Source of the DNA: Closterium sp. NIES-65
Taxonomy: Eukaryota > Streptophyta > Zygnematophyceae > Desmidiales > Closteriaceae
NCBI GenBank assembly: GCA_948144175.1
Contig: CANXME010001990.1
Location: forward strand, 1,674,001-1,738,000
Direction: 5' to 3'
DNA: 64,000 nucleotides
Shown here: positions 31,592 to 39,578 of the stretch, in pieces
Numbering within the stretch: position 1 is the stretch's first letter
How the letters are laid out: each line of letters starts with the position of its first letter
Translations under genes and position numbers: made by a program
Notes under the pieces: model-generated
Told to the model about the DNA's origin: nothing
What the model saw: only the letters and a program-made list of their open reading frames with translations
Databases searched by the model: none

Positions 31592-33067
31592 TTGCTGCCC
31601 TCTGTTGCCTCTGCTGCTGCTGCCGACCTGCTTGGTCTTGAGTCGGTCGGCGCGGCGTCTACCCCTAGTGGGAGACGTCGCTCCGGCAAGGGCAAGGGGG
31701 GCAAGGGCGCGGGTGGAGCTGGAGGGGGCGGTGGCGGTGGCGGCGGTGGCGGCGGAGGGAGTGGGGGTGGCGGCGGGACTAGTGGCGGGGGTGGTGGTGG
31801 TGGTGGCAGCAGCGGCGGAGACGGTGGTGGTGGTGCCAGCGGTGGTGGTGGAGGCAGCGGCGGAGGTGGAGGCGGCGGAGGTGGAGGCGGTGGAGGCGGC
31901 AGCGGAGGAGGCGGTGGTGGTGGAGGAGGTGGAGCTGGTCGGGGTGGTACCCAGCAGCGTAGCGGCGGTGGTGGTGGCCAGCGCTCGCAGCGGCAGCAGC
32001 AGCAGCGCTCGCGGGACATCCCTCCGCCTCAGCAGCTTCGTGAGTGGTACGCTGGGCGTCAGAGGGGTGGGGGTACTGGTCCCTGCACCTACGTTCTTCG
32101 TTCCGGCGACCGCGCGGGTGAGCAATGTGGGGGTGCCCACGCCACCCAGCGCTGCTTTGGCCGCCTGACGGACGCTTGGCATCAGCAGTTCCCTGGGGCT
32201 AGTGAGATCCCTCGCTGGGATGAGCTTCTAAGGGCTGGTGTAGCGATCTTTGATCTTGACTTTGATGCTATCCTTGCTGCTATGTATGCTGTGGATTATA
32301 GTGAGGAGAATGAGGGTTACCGGTGTTTCCAGCCCGACCCGGGCATTGGTACTGCTGCGCTAGGTGCTTGTGAGGCTGCTGCTCTAGGTGCCAGTGCGTC
32401 TGTGCTCCCAGGTACTGGTGAGACTGCGCTCTCAGGTACTGCGTCGTCCTCGTCCTCCCTCACTTTCACACTTGACTCCGGGGCTTCTCGGTCCTTCTTT
32501 CGAGACCGCACTACCCTTACGCCGCTCGGCCGGCCGGTTGCGGTCTCCCTTGCTGACCCCTCTGGGGGTCCTGTCCTGTCTCACTTCTCCACTGTCCTCC
32601 CGTGTCCGGCTGCCCCTTCGGGCACCCTGTCTGGTCTGTACCTTCCCTCGTTCTCTACGAACTTGGTGAGTGGAGCGGACCTGCAAGATGTGGGGGTTCA
32701 CCAGTTCACTCCTGCGAGTCAACGGGTGACCCACTGCACGGAGGCACGCACAGGCCGACACCTGGCCACGTTCTCGCGTCGGCCGGGGTCGAGTCTCTAC
32801 ACCCTGACTGTTGAGTCTCCTCCTGTCCCTGCGTCTGGTCAGGTGGCTGCGTCGGGTCAGGTGCTTGCTGCTGCGTCCCGGTCAGGTCCTGAGTCTGCCC
32901 CCTGTTCTTGTCGCCTCCTGTCTCACGAGACTCTCCTGTGGCACCACCGTCTTGGCCATCCCTCCTTGCCCCGTCTTCGGAGCATGGCTTCCCGTGTCCT
33001 TGTCTCTGGTCTTCCCCAGTCTCTCCCTCCTCTCCCCTCCGGGCCAGGACCTTCCTGTGTCCCCTGA
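31592..33067 (+). CDS. Element E gag end, protease and pre-integrase
   Basis: An open frame of 491 codons. It begins with the end of capsid, then a Gly tract of roughly 80 residues (31,701-31,950) coded by GGT/GGC repeats. Next come PPPQQLREWYAGRQRG, the zinc-finger-like CTYVLRSGDRAGEQCGGAHA...C, and a linker with FDLDFDAILAAMYAV. The protease follows with FTLDSGASRSFFRD (D-S-G) near 32,465, PLGRPVAVSLAD and GTLSGLYLPSFSTNLVSG. Last is the pre-integrase segment LLWHHRLGHPSLPRLRSMAS near 32,935. Expression with gag is usual in the family. Confidence 0.85.
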   Translation: MLPSVASAAAADLLGLESVGAASTPSGRRRSGKGKGGKGAGGAGGGGGGGGGGGGGSGGGGGTSGGGGGGGGSSGGDGGGGASGGGGGSGGGGGGGGGGGGGGSGGGGGGGGGGAGRGGTQQRSGGGGGQRSQRQQQQRSRDIPPPQQLREWYAGRQRGGGTGPCTYVLRSGDRAGEQCGGAHATQRCFGRLTDAWHQQFPGASEIPRWDELLRAGVAIFDLDFDAILAAMYAVDYSEENEGYRCFQPDPGIGTAALGACEAAALGASASVLPGTGETALSGTASSSSSLTFTLDSGASRSFFRDRTTLTPLGRPVAVSLADPSGGPVLSHFSTVLPCPAAPSGTLSGLYLPSFSTNLVSGADLQDVGVHQFTPASQRVTHCTEARTGRHLATFSRRPGSSLYTLTVESPPVPASGQVAASGQVLAAASRSGPESAPCSCRLLSHETLLWHHRLGHPSLPRLRSMASRVLVSGLPQSLPPLPSGPGPSCVP

Positions 33068-33142
33068 GTCGAGGGTCGCCTCCGGGCTACTCCTCACTCC
33101 TCCCACTTCCCCCCGACAGAGGCTCCCCTGCAGACGCTTCAC

Positions 33143-36100
33143 ATGGATGTGTGGGGCCCAGCCCCCGTCCGTGGGCAGGGTCACGAGCGCTACTTCCTGC
33201 TGGTGGTTGACGACTACTCGCGTTACACCACAGTCCTCCCCTTGCGCAGCAAGGGTGCGGTCACTGAGGTGCTGATCGACTGGATCCGCGAGGCTCGTCT
33301 CCAGCTCAGGAAGAGCTTCGGCTCGGACTTTCCTGTTCTGCGTCTGCACTCTGACAGAGGAGGAGAGTTCTCTTCTCGCCTTCTGCGGGACTACTGTCGT
33401 GCACGGGGGATTCGCCAGACCTTCACGCTTCCGGACTCACCACAGCAAAATGGGATTGCTGAGCGCCGCATTGGCATGGTCATGGATGTCGCTCGTACGT
33501 CCATGATGCATGCGGCTGCCCCCCATTTTCCGTGGCCGTTTGCGGTGAGGTACGCGGCGCATCAGCTCAACCTTCACCCCCGGGTCTCTCGGCCTGCAAT
33601 GTCCCCAGCCTTGCTGTGGACGGGGAAGGTTGGCGATGCGTCTGTGTTCCGTGTCTGGGGATCTCGGGCGTTTGTCCGCGACTTGTCTGCGGACAAGCTG
33701 TCCCCTCGTGATGCTCCCTGTGTCTTCCTTGGCTTCCCCACTGACGCCCCAGGGTGGCAGTTTTACCACCCCTCCTCTCGTCGTGTTCTGTCCTCCCAGG
33801 ACGTCACGTTCGACGAGTCAGTCCCCTTCTACCGTCTCTTCCCCTACCGCACTCCTTCCCTCCCCCCTCCCCCGGACTTCCTTGTGCCGGTTCCCCCCCC
33901 GGTAGACCCCCTCCCCCCTCAGGTTCCTGCCCCCTCAGGTGTGTCCCAGGTAGACGCCGTTGACCCGGTCGAGGTTACTGGTGACTCTGGTGCTGCTGCG
34001 GGTGCTGAGCCTGGGGGTGCTGACTCTGGGGGTGCTGTGCGCGGGGGTGCTGAGCCTGGGGGTGCTACTGCTGGGGGTGCTGGGCCTGAGGGTGCTACTA
34101 CGGAGGGTGCGGAGCCTGGGGGTGCTGAGCCGGGGGTTGCTGTGCCTGGAGGTGCTGGGTCTGGGGGTGCTGGGTCGGGAGCTGCTGAGCCTGGGGGTGC
34201 TGAGCTGGGAGCTGCTGAGCCTGGGGGTGCTGCGTCTGGAGCTGCTGAGCCTGGGGTTTCTCCTGCTGCTGCGTCTCGCCGGGAGCCCCTCTCTCCACAG
34301 GAGCTGCGCGAGTGGTTCGCTCGCCGCTGGAGGCGTGCTGCTGAGTCTGGAGGTGCTGCTGGAGCTGGAGCTGGAGCTTCTTCGACCGTCGAGGGTGCGG
34401 GTGCTGCCGGTCCCGGAGCTGCTGGACCTGAGGGTCCTCCTGGAGCTGGGGGTGCTGAGGGCGTTGGTGCTGAGCCTACTGCTGTTGGTCCTGCCGCTGG
34501 AGGTGTGGGTGGCGCTGGTGCTGTCGCTGAGGGTGCTGGTGCTGTCCCTACTGGGTCTAGAGCTGCCGCGCTGCCTCGGCCGTACTTCGTTCCGCTCCTG
34601 CAACAGGTTCTTGGTCTTTCTCCTCTAGTAGAGGGTCCACCGCCTGTCCAGTCGCAGTCCCTGCTGGAGCCTTCCTCTCCACTACCTGCTCCCTCTCCTT
34701 ACACTGGTCCTACTGGAGGTCTTGCTGAGCGTCGTGAGCCTGCGTCTTGTCCCGCGTCGCCTGTTCGTGCTGCTCGCGCTAGTGGTCGCAGTTCGCGTCA
34801 GCGTCCTCCTCCTGTCCCTGGCACGCACTGGATATCTTTGCGTCCGTCCACTGCTCCTCTGCGTGCCCCTTTGCCTTCTCCTCCTGAGTCCTCTCTTCCT
34901 GCGCTTGCCGACCCTGAGTCGGACTCTCTTTGTGCTGCCAGTCCTACTGTCACGCGTCTGCTTGCTACTGTCGTCACTGACCCCTCTTTTGAGTCCACTG
35001 CTGCGTCTGCTCTAGTCGCTGAGCTCGTCGACTTTGCTGCTCGCTGTCGTCTCGACTACGCTGCTAGTCTTGTTGCTGAGTCTGCGTCTGTCTGTCCTCC
35101 GTCCGTCGGGGGTGAGTGTGCTCTTGGCACGGACGTCCTAGAGGACAGGCAGGAGGAGTTACAGTGTCTAGCGACTGCTTCACCTCATCTCGCGTCTGTA
35201 CTGCTAGCCCCTGAGGGAGACCCGGATGCACCAGACATCCCGACTCCGCGCTCTTACGCGGAGGTCGTAGAGGGTCCCTACTCCTCTCAGTGGCAGGCAG
35301 CTATGGATGCAGAGATGGCTTCCTGGAAGTCCACAGGCACCTACGTTGACGCGGTTCCCCCTCCTGGGGCGAACATCGTCAGTGGCATGTGGATCTTCAG
35401 GGTGAAGCGGCCGCCGGGCTCTCCACCTGTCTTCAAGGCACGGTACGTTGCTCGTGGCTTCAGTCAGCGGCAGGGAGTTGCCTACTTTCAGACCTTCTCT
35501 CCCACCCCGAAGATGACTACTCTTCGGGTGCTGCTGCACATAGCCGCTCAGCGCGACTACGAGCTTCACTCTCTTGACTTCAGCACTGCGTTCTTGCAGG
35601 GTAGCCTGCACGAGAAGATCTGGCTTCGCCGTCCACCTGGCTTCACTGGGACTTTCCCTCCTGGCACCCAGTGGAGCCTCCGACGTCCAGTCTACGGTCT
35701 CCGCCAGGCACCGCGTGAGTGGCACGACACACTGAGGACTACGCTTGCGGCTCTTGGGTTTGCTCCTTCTACTGCTGACCCATCGCTGTTTCTTCGCACC
35801 GACACTTCCCTGTCGCCGCTCTACATCCTCGTGTACGTCGACGACTTAGTCTTTGCCACAGCGGACACTGCTGGACTCGCCTACGTGAAGTCCAAGCTGC
35901 TGAAGAGACACACGTGCACAGACCTGGGTGAACTGCGCAGCTACCTTGGCTTGCAGATCACTCGGGACAGAGCACGCCGCACCATTACCTTGACTCAGTC
36001 ACACATGGTGCAGCAGGTCCTTCAGCACTTCGGCTTCACGTACTCCTCGCCTCAGGCCACTCCTCTGCCTACTCGCCACTCACTCTCAGCTCTGCCTTCG

Positions 36101-36817
36101 GATGAGTCCGTAGAGTCGACTGGTCCGTATGCAGAGCTTGTTGGCTGCCTCATGTACCTGATAACCTGCACACGACCTGACCTTGCATACCCTCTGAGCA
36201 TTCTTGCACGCTATGTTGCTCCTGGGAGACACAGACCGGAGCACATAGCTGCAGCGAAGAGGGTATTGCGCTACCTGTGCAGTACGTCGGGCATGGGGCT
36301 AGTGCTTGGAGGGCGGAGTCCAGTGGTCCTTACCGGCCACGCGGACGCTTCTTGGGCTGACGACCAGGCTACGCAGCGGTCGTCACAGGGTTACACCTTC
36401 AGCCTTGGTTTCGGCTCTGTCTCGTGGCGGTCTACTCGCTGGTCTTTCGTTCTCGGCTCCAGTTGTGAGGCTGAGATCTACGCCGGGGCCATGGCTGCAC
36501 AGGAGCTTCGCTGGCTCACCTATTTGCTGACTGACCTTGGAGAGCCGCCTCGTTCTCCTCCAGTGCTGTATGTAGACAACAAGGCCATGCTGGCCTTGTG
36601 TCGAGAGCAGCGCTTGGAGCACAGAACGAAGCACATTGCTCTCCGCTACTTCCTTGCTCGTGAGCTGCAGCAGCGTGGTCAGTTGCGACTTGCGTACGTG
36701 GCCTCTGAGGCCAACACTGCTGATGTGTTCACCAAGGCACTCGCGCCTTGTGACCATCAGCGCGTTTGCACCCAGCTGGGTCTTGTACCTGTCTTGCCTC
36801 ACTTGCTCTCCTCTTGA
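33143..36817 (+). CDS. pol: Element E integrase, reverse transcriptase, RNase H
   Basis: A 1,224-codon open frame, the longest in the window. Integrase core, residues ~1-180: MDVWGPAP, LRLHSDRGGEFS and QQNGIAERR supply the D, D and E positions; GKVGDASVFRVWG and PCVFLGF follow. Residues ~275-400 are the Gly/Ala-rich spacer with LSPQELREWFARRWRRAA. A Pro/Ser-rich linker leads to RT at about residue 715: MDAEMASWKSTGTYVDAVPP, FKARYVARGFSQRQGV, STAFLQGSL and catalytic YILVYVDDLVFATA near residue 895. RNase H starts near residue 1,065 with TGHADASWADDQATQRSSQ and ends with ANTADVFTKALAPCDHQR. Order IN-RT-RH fixes Ty1/copia. Confidence 0.93.
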   Translation: MDVWGPAPVRGQGHERYFLLVVDDYSRYTTVLPLRSKGAVTEVLIDWIREARLQLRKSFGSDFPVLRLHSDRGGEFSSRLLRDYCRARGIRQTFTLPDSPQQNGIAERRIGMVMDVARTSMMHAAAPHFPWPFAVRYAAHQLNLHPRVSRPAMSPALLWTGKVGDASVFRVWGSRAFVRDLSADKLSPRDAPCVFLGFPTDAPGWQFYHPSSRRVLSSQDVTFDESVPFYRLFPYRTPSLPPPPDFLVPVPPPVDPLPPQVPAPSGVSQVDAVDPVEVTGDSGAAAGAEPGGADSGGAVRGGAEPGGATAGGAGPEGATTEGAEPGGAEPGVAVPGGAGSGGAGSGAAEPGGAELGAAEPGGAASGAAEPGVSPAAASRREPLSPQELREWFARRWRRAAESGGAAGAGAGASSTVEGAGAAGPGAAGPEGPPGAGGAEGVGAEPTAVGPAAGGVGGAGAVAEGAGAVPTGSRAAALPRPYFVPLLQQVLGLSPLVEGPPPVQSQSLLEPSSPLPAPSPYTGPTGGLAERREPASCPASPVRAARASGRSSRQRPPPVPGTHWISLRPSTAPLRAPLPSPPESSLPALADPESDSLCAASPTVTRLLATVVTDPSFESTAASALVAELVDFAARCRLDYAASLVAESASVCPPSVGGECALGTDVLEDRQEELQCLATASPHLASVLLAPEGDPDAPDIPTPRSYAEVVEGPYSSQWQAAMDAEMASWKSTGTYVDAVPPPGANIVSGMWIFRVKRPPGSPPVFKARYVARGFSQRQGVAYFQTFSPTPKMTTLRVLLHIAAQRDYELHSLDFSTAFLQGSLHEKIWLRRPPGFTGTFPPGTQWSLRRPVYGLRQAPREWHDTLRTTLAALGFAPSTADPSLFLRTDTSLSPLYILVYVDDLVFATADTAGLAYVKSKLLKRHTCTDLGELRSYLGLQITRDRARRTITLTQSHMVQQVLQHFGFTYSSPQATPLPTRHSLSALPSDESVESTGPYAELVGCLMYLITCTRPDLAYPLSILARYVAPGRHRPEHIAAAKRVLRYLCSTSGMGLVLGGRSPVVLTGHADASWADDQATQRSSQGYTFSLGFGSVSWRSTRWSFVLGSSCEAEIYAGAMAAQELRWLTYLLTDLGEPPRSPPVLYVDNKAMLALCREQRLEHRTKHIALRYFLARELQQRGQLRLAYVASEANTADVFTKALAPCDHQRVCTQLGLVPVLPHLLSS
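33985..34330 (+). repeat. Element E coding minisatellite in the IN-RT spacer
   Basis: Repeats of GCTGAGCCTGGGGGT and close variants (15 bp, often paired to 30 bp) encode GGAEPGGADSGGA-like runs. The unit length is a multiple of three, so gains and losses keep frame. The repeat is followed by the REWFA motif. Confidence 0.9.
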
Positions 36818-36832
36818 CTTCACTTGTACTGT

Positions 36833-36880
36833 GACATATATATATACCTGTTCTTGCTTGTCTAGTTTTATATATATGTC
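36833..36880 (+). repeat. Element E 3' inverted repeat (possible RNA hairpin)
   Basis: GACATATATATA pairs with TATATATATGTC across a loop of about 25 bases containing CTGTTCTTGCTTGTC. It lies between the end of pol and the polypurine run. F has the equivalent at 49,311-49,368 with a slightly longer stem. Confidence 0.7.
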
Positions 36881-37028
36881 TGTACTCCTGCATGTGAACT
36901 GGCCTCTGGCCCTGCTCTTGTGCTCGGACTGTGTGGTGACTTTGTGATCCACCCTGAGCTTGCTTTGCTTTGCTTTGCTTGACTGGTCTTGTGACCCCTT
37001 GTTCTCCCCCACTTTGCCTATGGGGGTG

Positions 37029-37159
37029 TGTCAGAGTATTATAGCTGATGCATGTTTGTAGGCTATAGTGGGGTAGCACATATGGGGTACAGCTTTCTAG
37101 GGTTGTATTTGTACCCAACTCTGACTTAGTCATTCTCATTCCTGTTCACTTGTTTCACA
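37029..37159 (+). repeat. Element E right LTR
   Basis: 131-bp partner of 29,793-29,923, preceded by the polypurine-type run CTATGGGGGTG. Satellite begins immediately afterwards. Confidence 0.95.
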
Positions 37160-37160
37160 C

Positions 37161-37850
37161 ACGTCGCGCACGGGCCTATCTTCGCACAGGTTTCCTTGCT
37201 CAATTGTTTGGAACACCATATGTTCCTACTACGTGGTACGAATGGTACCAAATCTGTCCAGCATGCTTGCAACATAGTAAATGCTTGAATGATCAAGAGA
37301 AACCTTACTACAACTAACAAACGGACGTCGATACAGCACCACGTCGCGCACTGGCCTATCTTCGCACCGTTTTCCCTGCTCAATTGTTTGAAACACCACA
37401 TATTCCTATAACGTGCTGCGAATGGTACCAAATCTGTCCAGCATGCTTGCAACATAGTAAATGCTTGAATGATCAAGAAAAATCTTCCAAAAAATGACAA
37501 GCCGATGTCGATACAACACAACATGTCGCATATGCCTATCCTTGCACAATTTTCCCTACTCAATTGTTTGAAGCATCATATCTTCCTACCAGATACTGCG
37601 AATGGCACCAATTCTGTCTTGCATGCTTAAAAATATAGTACATGTGTGAATGGCCAGATAAAACTGGTTACAAATGACAAATGAACGTCAAAACGACACA
37701 ACGTGCCACACATGCCTATCCTTCCACAATTCTCCATGCTCAATTGTTTGAAACAACGCACTTTCTTATGCAGAGGTGCGAATGACACCAAAAATTTCCA
37801 GCACACTTGCAATGTAGCGAGTGTTGAAAATATCTAAAGAACATTACAAA
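37161..37850 (+). repeat. 180-bp satellite array
   Basis: Four consecutive units start at 37,161, 37,341, 37,521 and 37,701, spaced exactly 180 bp. Each contains versions of GCTCAATTGTTTG, GCGAATGGTACCAAATCTGTC and CAGCATGCTTGCAACATAGTA. Units 1 and 2 are most alike; units 3 and 4 drift. The last ends in an A run. The length is typical of plant centromeric or subtelomeric satellites. Because 180 is a multiple of three, a reverse-strand frame stays open across units, which I do not take as a gene. Confidence 0.92.
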
Positions 37851-37872
37851 AAAAAAAAAAAAAAAAAAAAAA
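37848..37872 (+). repeat. A-tract of 25 bases
   Basis: Uninterrupted run of 25 A at the end of the satellite array. It could be slippage within the satellite's A-rich end or the tail of a retroposed sequence; no SINE or LINE body is visible on either side. Confidence 0.8.
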
Positions 37873-38880
37873 CACGGCGTTAAGATAACAATAGGTGTCG
37901 CATAGGCGGCATAAGCGTGCACGGGTTTATTTAAATACATTGGGCGAAGCCCTTATTTGATATCTGAGGTTATGTGCAGCATTATAGCATGAGCAGTTGG
38001 AAAATATGCAAGTCCATTGTATCATGTGAAAGATACCGGTATCTATGGTATACATTCATATGAAGATTGGTTTTCATATAACAAACATGACAACAAATAC
38101 ACCCTAGCCCAGAACCAGATTTATACAGAGTCGAATCACGTATCGGAATTACACAATCCAACAGAATTTGAGCGCAAAAATATCAAATTTCAGTTCGAGC
38201 CGCGGCCGGAACGAATGAGCAGCCTGGATTTTTGTTAAAAACCACGTGATTTGCTCCCGCAAAATTTCACAGGCGACGCGCGGGCGAATTTCAGAGTCAG
38301 AAATTTCAGTCGAGGATTTGAGGATGTTTGTGCATGAAAGTTGGACACAAACCCCTGCTCACACAAACCAAAAAAACCGGGAAGTTTGTGATGGTAACGC
38401 TCGAACCAACCTATACTCCTTGGTAGGAGTCAACGACGCGGTGATTAACGTTTGGTTTGCGGCGATCGAATGGGGTGAGCGTGGGCGACGAAGAGTGAGG
38501 TGCGGCAAACCTGCGATGGGCTGGGCAGGGTTTTGCACCGAATGCGGTTCGCTTCACGCGGAATTCCTTTGAGCGAAATTGGCGAACTAGCTCTGGGAAT
38601 GAGAGATCGCGCCCCGTGTTACTTGCTCTGTGAAGGAGAGATGCCAGAAGGTCTATTCGATATTAGCATATCCTTGTTTTATACAATCAGTAAGATATCA
38701 CTAGTGTGCGTATTGTTCACCGCATGTTTTGATCTGTTTTTATTGAAATGGACAGTAGCATATCCTTTTCCGTTCTTCGCGGCCCTGCTTACAGCGTACA
38801 ATACTGTTTCTGCCTACAGTACCCAACAGTGCACCGTTACTACTCGCGACACTAGCCTCGACCAATGTTCCCGCCACTGT
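37873..38880. other. Unassigned 1-kb stretch left of element G
   Basis: Moderate GC, no repeat partner in the window and no recognised coding similarity. Three short frames (38,017-38,238, 38,246-38,572, 38,500-38,886) have no family resemblance. It may be single-copy host DNA or the diverged left LTR and leader of G; it shows no match to G's right LTR at 57,653. Confidence 0.4.
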
Positions 38881-39035
38881 TCATGACGCGACTCAACCTT
38901 ACGGTTCGGTTTGTAACCCGCGCTCCAGACCTCCGCCTCGACATTTCTGCTCCAACCATTCCTCGTCCAAGCAAGGAAGCCGTGCTCGCAACTCAGAACA
39001 AGATTCTGAAAATCTGAAGGATCCACACCAGCACC

Positions 39036-39575
39036 ATGTTTAGCGGACGAGCTTTTTACACCTGGAGTTTCGAGCTCGTGCTACTTCTCCAAATCGCGCA
39101 AATATTTTGCTACTTCGACGGAAGCTACGCTGGCCCTACTAGCGACACTGACGACGCTAAGGCTCAGTTCTACAATGAGTCACTCAATACATATAGCGTT
39201 CTTCTCCGTAATATGGCGCCAACCGAACAACTCGCCATACGCCCCTACAAAGCCCATCAAGCTTCCGCCATGGCCGTCTGGAGCTACCTCACTAAAACTT
39301 ATCAGCCTAAGGACTCCGTACCATCCAGCCGCTTGCTCCAGCAACTCATAGAAGTGAATATGGCACCTGGGGAGAAGGCAAAATCTTACATCAATCGCTG
39401 CCGCAGTGTCCGCGACCAACTAATGAAGCTCGAAAACACAATCTTTGAGGACATGTTCGTTACCATCATACTTCGAGGATTGGGACCACATTGGAATCTC
39501 TACAAGGCTGTGCTTTGCAAAGAGGGCATAATCTCCAAGGCGCACCTCTGCGCTACTCTGCTGCACGAACAGTGA
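39036..39575 (+). pseudogene. gag: Copia G gag block
   Basis: An open frame of 179 codons with FYTWSFELVLLLQIAQIFCY, NESLNTYSVLLRNMAPTEQL, AIRPYKAHQASAMAVWSYLT, SRLLQQLIEVNMAPGEKAKS and FVTIILRGLGPHWNLYKAVL, the usual layout of copia gag. Matches C at 10,966-11,607. The 5' end of gag probably starts further left, near 38,900. Confidence 0.83.
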
Positions 39576-39578
39576 GAC

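Larger units (their letters stand above)
29793..37159 (+). mobile_element. Ty1/copia element E, youngest and nearly whole
   Basis: A 7.37-kb plus-strand copia with 131-bp LTRs that differ at only two positions. Parts: LTR, primer-binding site, GC-rich repeat leader, gag, Gly-rich tract, zinc-finger-like motif, protease, pre-integrase, integrase, Gly/Ala-rich spacer, RT, RNase H, 3' hairpin, polypurine run and LTR. It looks close to whole, with about two or three breaks. Unlike D and F it has no matching 5-bp duplication: the left flank reads AAACC and the right CACGT. Satellite lies on both sides. Same family as D, F and I. Confidence 0.95.

Noticed and set aside
33935-34628. Frames of about 220 codons on both strands over the E spacer
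   Set aside because: By-product of 15-bp repeat units that lack stop codons in several frames; the real frame is that of E pol.
37126-37563. 145-codon reverse-strand protein with internal 60-residue repeats
   Set aside because: Satellite period is a multiple of three, which keeps the frame open. No domain and no start context stand out.
37848-37872. Poly(A) tail of a SINE or processed gene
   Set aside because: No SINE body, LINE or spliced gene copy precedes it. The A run continues the A-rich end of the satellite unit and no flanking duplication is seen.
38017-38886. Three short plus-strand frames as host genes
   Set aside because: No recognisable domain, no conserved neighbours and no splice pattern I could defend. 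Left as unassigned sequence.
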